Positions 28,691 to 38,345 of a DNA stretch of 64,000 nt are shown here, piece by piece. The notes below the pieces were generated by a model. The model was not told the DNA's origin. It saw only the letters and a list, made by a program, of their open reading frames with translations, and did no database searches. Source of the stretch: Bolinopsis microptera. Taxonomy: Eukaryota; Ctenophora; Tentaculata; Lobata; Bolinopsidae. A program made the position numbers and the translations under genes. Location of the stretch: assembly GCF_026151205.1 (NCBI RefSeq), contig NC_087076.1, forward strand, positions 18,029,419 to 18,093,418. Direction: 5' to 3'. Within the stretch, counting starts at the first letter, position 1; every line of letters begins with the position of its first letter.

Positions 28691-28839
28691 TTAAACGATA
28701 CAGATTTATAAATCTGTCTTGTCGTTTGCAGTTTCAATTTCTTTAAGTAGTGAATCGGACTCAATGTTTGCATAAGTTGGCTATTTCTACGCTATGAATT
28801 TCAATTTAATTCAATTATTTTCTCTGATTAATCTGAGGA

Positions 28840-29080
28840 GATACATCAGCGAATTGCAGAGTATCCCCTATAACAGTACGTAGTGAGTAAAAATGAAAAT
28901 CTTGCTATAACTCAAGGAAGGAATTTGGCTGTTAAGCAGGTCAAGACTAAGTACTTCTTCCTTCTTGATGATGACATCAAGTTCAATGAATACACAAAAC
29001 TCCATAAACTTGTTGAAATCCTGGACACTACCGATGTCACTACCCGATGTCACAGTGGCTTCAGCTGCTTATATTATTAT
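28840..29080 (+). pseudogene. Orphan glycosyltransferase fragment
   Basis: About 240 bases equal to codons for the stretch from YIQRIAEYPL to DTTDVT of the catalytic domain, including FFLLDDDIKF. There is a stop at the LL position (ccctataac) and a small duplication of the gatgtcac block at 29033-29052. No flanking exon is present. Confidence 0.8.
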
Positions 29081-30311
29081 ATATGGGTGAATAGCTTAAC
29101 TGGATACTTTCAATTTTAAAGTTTGTACTCAAACTGCAGAGTAGAATGTTCATTGTTGTAACGGTCTAGAGTTTTATTTGTACTCATGGGAATATGTGAT
29201 CCGTTAATCAGAGTGAACTTTTTAAAAAAAATCTTAAATTTAAAAAAGTATTACTCTCAACTCCCACTAAAATACTTTCTAAGCAGACCTCAAGAAAATA
29301 ACTAAATCTGGTCTAAACTCTAAGTAGTGTTTCCATTATTTCACTAGAAAACTTAAAAGCTATCCTCCAATAAGATAAAACCACCCAATCTCAAACTCCA
29401 GTAAGAATATAAAACCCACGACTATTCTTCTTACTAGATTTACCTCATCAGCTGGTTCAATAATACACATTACACATATGCAAGCTTTTTAGTTAACAAA
29501 AGCGAGGCATGTACTCATAGAAAATACTAGTCTTAGTCATATTACCTACGTTTGGCTTGCTTGAACTTCACTCGTAATAAATTAATAATTCTACATTTTA
29601 CAGCGTACTCACTGTATTAATCAATCAGCTGATCAGCATTGATTTATTATATTAGTGTTAATGTTGTTAATAATGATTTATCCTTTCTATTCGCTTGTTT
29701 GCCTTAGCAAATTTTCCGATCAATTAAGTGTTCACAAGATCAGTTATATATAATATCATATTTAATTATCACAATATGATAAATCAAACGTCACTGATAA
29801 AGTCTGGAGCTACCGCACTTTGTAGTTGGAACTTACACCAAGATGAAAAATAGTTTGAAGGATCTGATATAAATGAGCTTATACTCTAGTTTACCATACC
29901 TAACGACCATATCCCATTATTCCCCGGCCATGCAGTTAGTTTAAACACATCTAGAAGTATCTTACATTTTTATATCAAAAGTTAGCAAAATTCGGCCAGT
30001 GCACACATGGCCAAAATCAGTTAGACTAATAAATCCATCATAAGGCATTTGTGGCATAGATTGTTGCATAATTTCTATATGATTGTGGCCATTGCGGTCA
30101 ATTTGAGCCTTCACAAAAGTTTGTGCAGTGTTCAGGAGCTGAGATTACTGTGTATATACGAATATAAGACAAGTGGGCGGGGCCAAAAGAGCAACTTCGC
30201 CAGTCTGAAGTTTTGGGCTCGGATTTGTTTGTTTCTAAAAACCTTGGAAAGAACCCCAAAAATGTCAAGCCTTCTACTATGAAATGCAGGTCGATGTGCA
30301 TAATTGAGAAG
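29081..30311 (+). other. 5' flank of copy 6 before the Polinton-like insertion
   Basis: Equivalent to 44817-46015. It continues at 40630 on the far side of the large element, so the promoter region of copy 6 is split by 10.3 kb. Confidence 0.6.
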
Positions 30312-30589
30312 ATTATAAGTAGTATGTAATATGGTACCGCTGTATCACCTAAAAGTGAGGCACCTGATTTTGTGTATAATTACGTAATTTAACCCTAATT
30401 AGTGGTGATTTTTGCTAATCCTAATTGTTAATTGTATACACTAACCCTAATTAGGAGCGTTTATTCCTCATTAACATTTGGCTAATTTGGGGAGACCATA
30501 CTATTACACTGAGGCTAACCCTAGATAACAATTATGTAGTGTGTACTGTAACTTGAACACTGCGTATGTTGCATGAGAATTGAGAAAGT

Positions 30590-30770
30590 ATATACAATAG
30601 TTATTGTCAGAAGCTTTTAAGCACACCTGTTCATATTATATAAAGGAGCAAGTGCTGGGGGAGCATTTTGCACATCTAATCACAACCTTTATATACTTTC
30701 TAATGGAAAAGTCATTATTTGTAATACGGGAGTATCATGTAAGTGTTAACTTGTGACACACAGAAAGTTT
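30590..30770 (+). promoter_or_regulatory. TATA-containing promoter-like module 1
   Basis: A block of about 180 bases starting atacaatagttattgtcaga and containing TTATATAAAGGAGCAAGTGC (about 30636) recurs further inside the arm (33536-33578 continued at 36524-36660) and on the right arm. The same TATA context lies about 155-170 bases upstream of two different ORF starts (30806 and 36679), so it looks like a reused promoter/leader. Confidence 0.45.
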
Positions 30771-30805
30771 TTTCTTATTACCTTTTAGCTTTCTAATAAG
30801 GACTG

Positions 30806-30955
30806 ATGTTGACCTTTGGGGATATTTCTAAGTTGTCAGACCGTGAACTAAGAGAGAAGTTAATACCTAAACCTGGATATAGTACTGAGACTCCGAGGAA
30901 AGTATACAAGGTGCAATTGTTTAACCTAAAGCTCGATTTTCTGGATCAGGATTAA
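30806..30955 (+). CDS. LEM-domain-like mini-ORF, left arm
   Basis: A 49-codon ORF with residues DISKLSDRELREKLI, PGYSTETPRKVYKVQLFNL. The LSDRELREKL...PG...T-RKVY...L pattern matches the LEM domain, a helix-loop-helix of about 40 residues found in inner nuclear membrane proteins and some mobile-element and viral proteins; the loop before PG is about three residues shorter than usual. It follows promoter-like module 1 by about 150 bases. A second open stretch in the same frame (30971-31123) follows after TAA GTT GAA TAC TGA CCC, so it may be an intron-containing or recently broken gene. The right arm has the same ORF. Confidence 0.45.
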   Translation: MLTFGDISKLSDRELREKLIPKPGYSTETPRKVYKVQLFNLKLDFLDQD

Positions 30956-30970
30956 GTTGAATACTGACCC

Positions 30971-31123
30971 ATGATTGCATCTGTATGGATACTCAAAGTC
31001 ACAACACCTGTTGATGTGACAAAAGAATCAGCCAGTTTTGATGAGTTGCTCTTGAAATATCTTATCGATCAATTTGATACATCTGACCGAATGAATTATT
31101 ATTATTGTGTGTCAACAGTATGA
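30971..31123 (+). CDS. Small ORF downstream of the LEM-like ORF, left arm
   Basis: 50 codons in the same frame as the LEM-like ORF, beginning MIASVWILKVTTPVDVTKES and containing FDELLLKYLIDQFDTSD. No family is recognised. The conserved frame and a mirrored copy on the other arm suggest the two ORFs were one protein or exons of one. Confidence 0.3.
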   Translation: MIASVWILKVTTPVDVTKESASFDELLLKYLIDQFDTSDRMNYYYCVSTV

Positions 31124-31370
31124 CATAGTACACAGCATGCAGTATAGGAGAGCAGCAAATTAATCAATCGTGTTAATATGAGTGAACATTATTTTAAATA
31201 ATGTGTTAAGATCACTAAAACAGTAAATTTCTCAACCCCCAATAAATCGGCTATATAAGGAACTCATAAACAGGATCATTTCATAATTAACGCGCTACGA
31301 TACGCTTCATTGTTTTTTTTAGAGCTTATTAACTTTTGTGACATCGCGTAAAACAAAACAAAAAACGTCC

Positions 31371-31380
31371 TATATAAAGG
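31371..31380 (+). promoter_or_regulatory. TATA box of the zinc-finger gene, left arm
   Basis: TATATAAAGG lies 56 bases upstream of the ATG at 31427, a typical core-promoter spacing with a short leader. A second one, ctatataagg, is near 31252. The mirrored box is at about 39567-39576. Confidence 0.5.
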
Positions 31381-31426
31381 GGGACTCTATACAGTTTAAG
31401 TCACTTCACGTTTGACTAGTAACGCT

Positions 31427-32326
31427 ATGTCAAAGATGGTGTACTCCCACAAATGTAACCATTGTTACAAGTCTTTTAAAACTTCACGAAGCTTGGCGTC
31501 ACACAAATACAAATTTCATTCTGACACACGTTCAGTTAATAAAGACTGCAGAAATCTTGATAATTTTTCTATCAATAGTGATATTGAATCAGTCTCTGTA
31601 ACAAGTGAGACATCAGTTTCATTAGCTCTACGTGAATTGAAAGATCTCATGAAAATTGTACAACAAAGAAACAACAAACAAGAGGACAAAATGAGAGAAT
31701 TGGATGCTAAGATATTCTCGCTGGAGTATAGTAAACGTGATGATCTTCCTACACCAATGAATTACAATCACGACAACACCAATGAGATAAAGTGGGAGAC
31801 TAAAAGACAATCTGAACGAATAGGAGATCTTGAAAGAAAAATAAAAAGATTAGAGCAATCTTGTGAAGATGAAATGGATCAATCGTTTGTCAAAACAGTG
31901 GAGGATGCAACCAACGTTCAGCGATTATTCCAAAGCAATGACGTGGGAGCAATCCAGAAACAAATAGTAGCTCTAAAGAATGGAGTTCTTTTACTTCTTG
32001 ACAATTTTGATCATAGTCCTGAAATAGAAAACCTGTTGCGACGAATAAATGATGCTTCATTTAAAGAGGCTCAAGAAATCGTGCACAAAAATTTCTTTGC
32101 TCTACAAAAAGCTTTTACTTCTGTCTCGTTTGAGCAAAAACCTAATTTTGAAAATGAAGATGAATCGGACGAAAACGAAGAATCTCAAAATGATGAGACT
32201 ACAGGTCAAACTGAAAACGATGATTCAGAAGGTTCAAGCAACGAAATAGAGGAAGAAAATTCAGCTGATGAGACTCAGACAGAATATTATACTAGTGATA
32301 ATTCAGACATTGAAGATTCGAATTGA
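31427..32326 (+). CDS. C2H2 zinc-finger/coiled-coil/acidic protein, left arm
   Basis: 299 residues from the ATG at 31427. Residues about 10-31 form one C2H2 finger, C-x2-C-x12-H-x4-H (CNHCYKSFKTSRSLASHKYK then FH). A Ser-rich linker (SDIESVSVTSETSVSL) follows, then a predicted coiled coil over about 65-150 (LRELKDLMKIVQQRN, RIGDLERKIKRLEQSCEDEM), an alpha-helical domain (about 155-230, LLDNFDHSPEIENLLRRI), and a strongly acidic Asp/Glu/Ser/Asn tail from about 240. It is a single exon behind a TATA box. The function is unknown; a DNA-binding, oligomerising element-encoded factor is the inference. It differs from the right-arm copy at about five residues, all outside the finger. Confidence 0.8.
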   Translation: MSKMVYSHKCNHCYKSFKTSRSLASHKYKFHSDTRSVNKDCRNLDNFSINSDIESVSVTSETSVSLALRELKDLMKIVQQRNNKQEDKMRELDAKIFSLEYSKRDDLPTPMNYNHDNTNEIKWETKRQSERIGDLERKIKRLEQSCEDEMDQSFVKTVEDATNVQRLFQSNDVGAIQKQIVALKNGVLLLLDNFDHSPEIENLLRRINDASFKEAQEIVHKNFFALQKAFTSVSFEQKPNFENEDESDENEESQNDETTGQTENDDSEGSSNEIEEENSADETQTEYYTSDNSDIEDSN

Positions 32327-32600
32327 AGAAAGGGACTATGGATAATTGATTACTCAATATTCGACTTTTCTTTCTTTTTTTTTAAATTTAGAATTACGTA
32401 TTAATTTAAAAATATTGTAGCGAGGGATTTTTTAAATTGTTATTCGATATATTCAATTCTTTTTAGTATTTTAAAAAAAAACTATTTCTTTTATTAATAT
32501 TGTCATGAAATACGCAAAAGACTAAACAAACTTCATAAATCAATTTCAATTTGCAAATAAGTAAAACATATAGATAATTCCACAATATAGATGCAAAAAC

Positions 32601-32795
32601 CATAAACCCGGTGATATCACCCATATCACCCGGTGATATCACCCATATCACCCGGTGATATCACCCGTATCACCCGGTGATATCACCCGTTAAAACATAT
32701 AGATAATTCCACAATATAGATGCAAAAACCATAAACCCGGTGATATCACCCATATCACCCGGTGATATCACCCGTATCACCCGGTGATATGTTAT
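32601..32795. repeat. Palindromic 22-base tandem repeat array, left arm
   Basis: GGTGATATCACC, a perfect 12-base palindrome, recurs with a 22-base period (GGTGATATCACCCATATCACCC) at 32610, 32632, 32654 and 32676, then again at about 32738, 32760 and 32782. The two blocks follow direct repeats of aaaacatatagataattcca plus its downstream sequence (about 32564 and 32693). It lies 3' of the zinc-finger gene and could be a dimeric binding site or origin-like element. Confidence 0.8.
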
Positions 32796-32812
32796 TTTCC
32801 TGCTACTTTTGA

Positions 32813-33166
32813 TCATTCAAAATGATAAAATTTAAGAAAAAGCTGCCCGGACGAGCTCAGTGTACATGCTTTGTTAGTTATTACAGCGTGGTTACTATGT
32901 TCATATATATTGGAACAGTGCATATAATCGAAAGTATGCATCCAGACATGTGTATGTGTTCGACCAGAGTTCGTTTCAAAGTTTACAGCTCTCACACAAC
33001 TCAGTTTAGTGGGCATTCCCACAATTATTTGAGATGGAAATGAGTGGAGAGAATGCTCTCCTGATTCCGTATTTTCTCGGGAGCCAACCCCGAACAGTGA
33101 TATAGCTGACTCATGGTACTGGAGATAGGCTAAGATCTCTCTAACCGAACCGTCAGCATCAGCCAT
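32813..33166 (-). CDS. Hypothetical 117-residue ORF, left arm
   Basis: It begins MADADGSVREILAYLQYHES and ends SGQLFLKFYHFE. It is preserved at full length with one substitution in the other arm (37780-38133). No known domain is recognised, although three Cys and several His lie in its second half. It runs convergently toward the zinc-finger gene. Conservation between near-identical arms is weak evidence for coding. Confidence 0.3.
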   Translation of the reverse strand: MADADGSVREILAYLQYHESAISLFGVGSRENTESGEHSLHSFPSQIIVGMPTKLSCVRAVNFETNSGRTHTHVWMHTFDYMHCSNIYEHSNHAVITNKACTLSSSGQLFLKFYHFE

Positions 33167-33205
33167 ATCACAGAAATTTTTGTGTGTTTTTGAGTTTCGT
33201 AAGAG

Positions 33206-33302
33206 CTGCAGACCCTGGATTCGAACCTAGGACCTTCAGATATTTTTATTCATTTCAAGCTTTCAAGGTGGGAAATTAGTGCTCTGAGCTAATTCCAGGC
33301 CA
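33206..33302 (-). tRNA. tRNA-like sequence 1, left arm (mirrors 37644-37740)
   Basis: On the minus strand it contains TTAGCTCAGAGCAC, resembling an A box, and GGTTCGAATCC, a canonical B box, about 60 bases apart. Acceptor pairing is poor. More likely a tRNA-derived or SINE-like relic than a working tRNA. Confidence 0.3.
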
Positions 33303-33371
33303 TCCCAGTTAGAATTCATGTGTACTTATAGACTGAAATAACGATACAATGAGCAATGTTTGTCTAATGAC

Positions 33372-33449
33372 TGGCCCTCAGCAAGGCTCGAACACTCTAC
33401 CTCGAGGCTAATTAGTAGAGTGATCACAGCTGCACGCCACGGGAGGGCC
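33372..33449 (-). tRNA. tRNA-like sequence 2, left arm (mirrors 37497-37574)
   Basis: A 78-base unit read on the minus strand with perfect 7-base end pairing, GGCCCTC with GAGGGCC, and a discriminator A. Inside are GTGTTCGAGCC (B-box-like) and an 8-base stem CACTCTAC/GTAGAGTG. Overall size fits a tRNA, but the D and T stems pair poorly, so it is a tRNA-like or pseudo-tRNA call. Confidence 0.35.
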
Positions 33450-33578
33450 GTATGAACTAAATAACATTGCTTTATATACGTCATGTATAGCTTCCATCTT
33501 TGTGAGGCACTACGTTTGTTGCATACAAATATATACAATAGTTATTGTCATAAGCTTTTAAGCACACCTGTTCATATT

Positions 33579-34327
33579 ATAAACCCCTCCGGGATAGAAT
33601 AAGATTCTGATAATCCCGGCTCCCGCTAAATAGATTCTGATAATCCCGGCTCCCGCTGTTAGTTTTTTCCCGCTAAATAAATAACCCCGGCACAGCTTTT
33701 ATAATCCCGCCCCGCTAATTTGGCTCAACAAGATTTGTTTTGTTTTGATATTCCATGAGAATTTCAACCGCGTACTGTCACGTGTTTTGATGACGTGTAT
33801 CACGTGACTAACTACTACGACGCGCATTGGTAAAAAATGTCACGTGACCTATGGCTTAACGTAAGAACTATAAATACACTCGATCTACGTATCGGTCTAA
33901 TTGCAGGCGCTGGCAAAACTCCAGCACACTACATTACTTAAACTCTTACATTAATTGGACCAGTTCCAAAACTTGTCTCGACGGTTACATTTGATTTTGT
34001 CCGGTTCGGTTAATTTTGTCGAGTTTGATATAAGCCATGTATTATAGTCGTCTACTTTGATGAACTTCATGACACGATATCATTATTAGCTTTTATCGCT
34101 TGCCAGGCTTAACTCGACGCCCCTTATCGATATTCATATTCATTCAACGTTCTGACTGAGGAATAGTGTTTAAATATAACGCCAATTTCAAAAGTCATAG
34201 TACCTTAGTTGTATTTATTTGGAAGTCCCCAATTCCATTTCATATTTTCCATAATGATCTCATATAGCTAGAATTAAGAGTAAAATGTCAAATTTGTTGG
34301 TCCTAGCACTAACCCGGAGGGGTTTAT
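33579..34327. mobile_element. Nested 749-base inverted-repeat element (ATAAACCCCTCCGGG)
   Basis: It is bounded by ATAAACCCCTCCGGG and CCCGGAGGGGTTTAT. It interrupts the left arm, where the right arm is continuous at 37375. A 30-base direct repeat, agattctgataatcccggct plus cccgctaaat, occurs at 33602 and 33632, with further cccgct and ccccgg variants to 33715. No TSD could be fixed because a second element abuts its right end. Confidence 0.65.
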
Positions 34328-34913
34328 AACACATAACACCGGCACGCTTAAGTTATATTATTAATATATATATGGGCGATTTCACGTAAAGTAAATTACA
34401 CTTTGCACAAAAATTTGGCCTTATTCTGACTCTCAAGCATTACACAAACATAACAGAATCATGATAAATTGCATGAAACATCTCCTATGTACTCCACACA
34501 CAGCTATATTAAGATTTTTACTCCAACTGCTATGGCTTTTGAGTGAGGCACGTTTGAAAATGTAAAGTAAATTACAGGGCACAAATTGACATTCCTGACC
34601 AACGTGTATTGAAATCTCATTTCGTGCCCAGGTGTGAGAGTAAACATTTAAATATTTTTCATGCACACTGGCAAATGTCTTGCCTGTACTGGAAAGGGTT
34701 TGTTTTGGTAAATGGTTAATAGCTGTGTTCTGTAGAAGCCTTTGTTCCTTGTAAAGTAAGTTACTCTTTTGTGTCAAGTAGTTTACACTGTTACACAATC
34801 CTTTGATTTTAACTGTTTAAAGCTGCCCCTTTGTCTTTAATTCGTTTGCTAAGTGTATGAACTATGTAATATATGATTAATAATGATATATCAGTTTATC
34901 ATAAGCCAATTAA

Positions 34914-35483
34914 GGGGGCCGGGGGGCCTTCATCAAAATTTTCTCGAAATTGACTTTATAGTTGTTTCTAATAGAGGGGAGTGATATCTATCAGATGCTT
35001 TTGGTCCCATGGAAAAATATTGTTCCTAGACGAAATTATGATCGGTCAAATGTCAGCGCTTATGTGTAATTGTATTGCGCGAGCGATTTTCAATTTTTGA
35101 AAATCTTGGACCTCAAAAAATCGTCAAAAAACGAGGTCCAAGATTTTCAAAATCGAATAAAATATGTTTAAAGGTCTATCTCAAAATTCTGTCTGGCTCA
35201 TCTCTTTTAAATTATCTCTAGAACATATCCTGAAAGTTTCAGGGTGATTGCTCAAAAAATGTAGGAGAAGATAGATTTTTAGACTCGATTTTCAGGACAC
35301 GTGATTGAAAATCGCTTGCGCAATACAATTACACATAAGTGCTGACCTTTGACCGACAATAATTTCGGCTAGGAATAATATTTTTCCATGGGACCAAAAG
35401 CATCTGATAGATATCACTCCCTTCTATCAGAAACAACTAAAAAGTCAATTTCGAGGGAATTTTGATGGAGACCCCCGGCCCCC
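34914..35483. mobile_element. 570-base TTAA-flanked palindromic MITE
   Basis: TTAA on both sides (34910-34913, 35484-35487) encloses GGGGGCCGGGGGGCC and a matching CCCCCGGCCCCC end. The inverted repeats extend about 200 bases inward: atttttccatgggaccaaaa and atctgatagatatcactccc on one side mirror the other. The middle has a second hairpin, gaccTCAAAAAATCG/gaggtccaagattttcaaa. Non-coding. Confidence 0.8.
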
Positions 35484-36380
35484 TTAATTGGTTGATTGAT
35501 CCACTGATTGGGTCCACAGTTAGCCCAGTTATACAGAGTAGGTAGGTGGGCGTAAATGTACGAATGTTTCCCAGCTCAAAAATTTGTGTTCAAGCAGGCC
35601 ACTGGATTTTCTGTAAAGTAAAGTATTATTTTCGAAAAGTCAATTTTTAACCATTTTTAACCATTTTTATAGATTTCTTTAATGAAATTCTGACCAGAAC
35701 CAATCTATTATCACTTTTAAATAACTTTTATTCTGTTTGACAATCGTTACTTGTTGTGTTTTACTACTATTACTGAATAAAAAGCATATGTGTAAATTAC
35801 TTGACACGTAAATTACTTGACATGTAACTTACTTGACGCTGGTATTGACATGATCTGATATCTATGGATCTAAATAAACAAGTACATTATGTCTTGACAT
35901 CAGAGTTAGCTTGTTTTAGCAAGATTTCAGCAAGAAATAACATGAAATGTGGCCAGCAGAAAACTTTTTTGTTTTTTATGTATAGTAATTTACACTAAAA
36001 ACAGGAGAAAGTAGAATAGCATTGCTCCGAATCTGCTTCAATTTTGAGTCCCAAATTTTGCATACAGCTTCAGTGAAGTGGTATGCACCTTTACGGATCA
36101 AGAATTAATGAATATTACAACAATCTCTTTTTAGTAAACAGCTTTTATTATAGAGTAGTTTTGGCCTGTAAAACATGACAATTTATGGGTATTTTGAAAA
36201 CGCGATAACACAGAAACGAAGTGAGATATTTATAAGCGGTTTTTTGTGTCTAACAGTTTATGATCTTATCTTTCAGACTCCAATCAAAGCTAGTTTCATA
36301 ACTGAAATTTATTTTTTCCCCTCCTTGTTCATGTTTCATGAAATTGCCCATATATAATATTATTAATATATAATATTATT

Positions 36381-36488
36381 AAAATAACCCCTCGTGCTAA
36401 AGCACGTCGGGGTTATTTTCATAATAATCCCTCGTGCTTCGCACTCGAAATTATTATAAATTTTTCCCGCGCGTCGCGGGAAAAATTG
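36381..36488. repeat. Three consecutive perfect hairpins
   Basis: Hairpin 1 is AAATAACCCC..CGTGCTAAAGCACG..GGGGTTATTT (about 36382-36419). Hairpin 2 is ATAATAAT..GTGCTTCGCAC..ATTATTAT (36421-36457). Hairpin 3 is AATTTTTCCCGCG/CGCGGGAAAAATT (36459-36487). They sit inside the right terminus of the GTAAAGTAAATTAC element. Confidence 0.8.
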
Positions 36489-36678
36489 AAATATAATCCC
36501 TGCGCATGCCGGGGTTATGTGTGTTATATAAGGGAGTAAGTGCTGGGGGAGCATTGTGTACATCTAATTACAACATGTTTATATGTTGACTGATGGAAAA
36601 GCCCTTATTTGTAACACAGGAGTATCATGTGGGTGCTATGTTGTAACACACGTTTATCGTCAAAAAAATTATTTCGAG

Positions 36679-36753
36679 ATGGCAATCAATTCTCAAAACC
36701 AAAGAGTTTTTTGTTGTTGTCGTGAGCGTGTTAATTTTGTATGTGCTAGCTAA
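36679..36753 (+). CDS. Truncated ORF beside the palindrome centre
   Basis: 24 codons beginning MAINSQNQRVFCCCRERVNF, about 155 bases downstream of the second copy of the promoter-like module. This spacing is the same as for the LEM-like ORF. It stops just before the arms turn into each other, so it may be the 5' stub of a gene lost when the arm was cut and inverted. Mirrored at 37140-37214 on the minus strand. Confidence 0.25.
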   Translation: MAINSQNQRVFCCCRERVNFVCAS

Positions 36754-36800
36754 ATTTAACTAGAGTGTACAGTTTAGGACAACACCTGGTTGATATGGTA

Positions 36801-37092
36801 ACGTAATGAGAAAGCACTTTTCAGGACGGTTACTCAGTAGTACCAAGATTGTACCGTCATTGTAAAGTAAAGTTACGGCAACAGCTGTGTTTGTACTTGA
36901 CAGATATTTACTTAATTTAAGAATCAAATAAAACTAAAGTGAATTGATAAAAATGTAACTTTCTTAAAAGAAATACATGTCAACAAAATGTAGAAGCTGA
37001 TAAATATATAGTGTACTCGATCACGTATTACACTGACTGTTTGATATGAAATGTAATTTATAGAGAGTACTTACAGGACGGTTACTTTACAG
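36801..37092. other. Central spacer of the palindromic element
   Basis: 292 bases not shared between arms, with a direct repeat caggacggttac at both margins (about 36823 and 37076). No coding sequence is present. Confidence 0.6.
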
Positions 37093-37496
37093 TACCATAT
37101 CAACCAGGTGTTGTCCTAAACTGTACACTCTAGTTAAATTTAGCTAGCACATACAAAATTAACACGCTCACGACAACAACAAAAAACTCTTTGGTTTTGA
37201 GAATTGATTGCCATCTCGAAATAATTTTTTTGACGATAAACGTGTGTTACAACATAGCACCCACATGATACTCCTGTGTTACAAATAAGGGCTTTTCCAT
37301 CAGTCAACATATAAACATGTTGTAATTAGATGTACACAATGCTCCCCCAGCACTTACTCCCTTATATAATATAAACAGGTGTGCTTAAAAGCTTATGACA
37401 ATAACTATTGTATATATTTGTATGCAACAAACGTAGTGCCTCACAAAGATGGAAGCTATACATGACGTATATAAAGCAATGTTATTTAGTTCATAC

Positions 37497-37574
37497 GGCC
37501 CTCCCGTGGCGTGCAGCTGTGATCACTCTACTAATTAGCCTCGAGGTAGAGTGTTCGAGCCTTGCTGAGGGCCA
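37497..37574 (+). tRNA. tRNA-like sequence 2, right arm
   Basis: Plus-strand copy of the 78-base tRNA-like unit: GGCCCTC at 37497-37503 pairs with GAGGGCC at 37567-37573. It has a TTCGAGCC B-box-like core at about 37553. Retention in both arms shows it was present before the inversion. Confidence 0.35.
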
Positions 37575-37643
37575 GTCATTAGACAAACATTGCTCATTGT
37601 ATCGTTATTTCAGTCTATAAGTACACATGAATTCTAACTGGGA

Positions 37644-37740
37644 TGGCCTGGAATTAGCTCAGAGCACTAATTTCCCACCTTGAAAGCTTGAAATGAATAA
37701 AAATATCTGAAGGTCCTAGGTTCGAATCCAGGGTCTGCAG
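37644..37740 (+). tRNA. tRNA-like sequence 1, right arm
   Basis: TTAGCTCAGAGCACT (A-box-like, about 37654) and GGTTCGAATCC (B box, about 37719), 70 bases after the first tRNA-like unit. The closing stem is weak. A tRNA-derived promoter or relic is more likely than a functional tRNA. Confidence 0.3.
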
Positions 37741-37779
37741 CTCTTACGAAACTCAAAAACACACAAAAATTTCTGTGAT

Positions 37780-38133
37780 ATGGCTGATGCTGACGGTTCG
37801 GTTAGAGAGATCTTAGCCTATCTCCAGTACCATGAGTCAGCTATATCACTGTTCGGGGTTGGCTCCCGAGAAAATACGGAATCAGGAGAGCATTCTCTCC
37901 ACTCATTTCCATCTCAAATAATTATGGGAATGCCCACTAAACTGAGTTGTGTGAGAGCTGTAAACTTTGAAACGAACTCTGGTCGAACACATACACATGT
38001 CTGGATGCATACTTTCGATTATATGCACTGTTCCAATATATATGAACATAGTAACCACGCTGTAATAACTAACAAAGCATGTACACTGAGCTCGTCCGGG
38101 CAGCTTTTTCTTAAATTTTATCATTTTGAATGA
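37780..38133 (+). CDS. Hypothetical 117-residue ORF, right arm
   Basis: Same as the left-arm ORF except one residue (Met for Val in QIIxGMP). It starts 40 bases after the tRNA-like pair. No recognised domain. Confidence 0.3.
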   Translation: MADADGSVREILAYLQYHESAISLFGVGSRENTESGEHSLHSFPSQIIMGMPTKLSCVRAVNFETNSGRTHTHVWMHTFDYMHCSNIYEHSNHAVITNKACTLSSSGQLFLKFYHFE

Positions 38134-38149
38134 TCAAAAGTAGCAGGAA

Positions 38150-38345
38150 AATAACATATCACCGGGTGATACGGGTGATATCACCGGGTGATATGGGTGA
38201 TATCACCGGGTTTATGGTTTTTGCATCTATATTGTGGAATTATCTATATGTTTTAACGGGTGATATCACCGGGTGATACGGGTGATATCACCGGGTGATA
38301 TGGGTGATATCACCGGGTGATATGGGTGATATCACCGGGTTTATG
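38150..38345. repeat. Palindromic 22-base tandem repeat array, right arm
   Basis: Mirror of 32601-32795 with the same GGTGATATCACC units in two blocks. The arms agree in copy number, which is notable for a tandem array and fits a recent inversion-duplication or conversion. Confidence 0.75.

Larger units (their letters stand above)
34328..36523. mobile_element. Nested element with a GTAAAGTAAATTAC motif array
   Basis: The ends aacacataacaccggcacgc and gcgcatgccggggttatgtgtg are imperfect inverted repeats, and the left-arm sequence resumes at TTATATAAGGG (36524). The motif GTAAAGTAAATTAC and variants recur at 34384, 34560, 34750, 34778, 35614, about 35789-35830 (three adjacent) and 35985. No gene was recognised. 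A smaller element (34914-35483) is nested inside. Confidence 0.6.
30318..36800 (+). repeat. Left inverted arm of the palindromic element
   Basis: After removing nested insertions at about 33579-36523 the arm is about 3.5 kb and mirrors 37093-40629. Positions x and 70947-x correspond up to about 32460. Only scattered substitutions and one-base homopolymer changes separate the arms. Confidence 0.88.

Noticed and set aside
32049-32249. Lys/Leu-rich ORF overlapping the zinc-finger gene
   Set aside because: Out-of-frame shadow of the acidic tail (GAA/GAT codons read as Lys/Met).
32601-32795. Telomere- or satellite-type array
   Set aside because: Only about seven units, confined to the Polinton-like arm and mirrored in the other arm.
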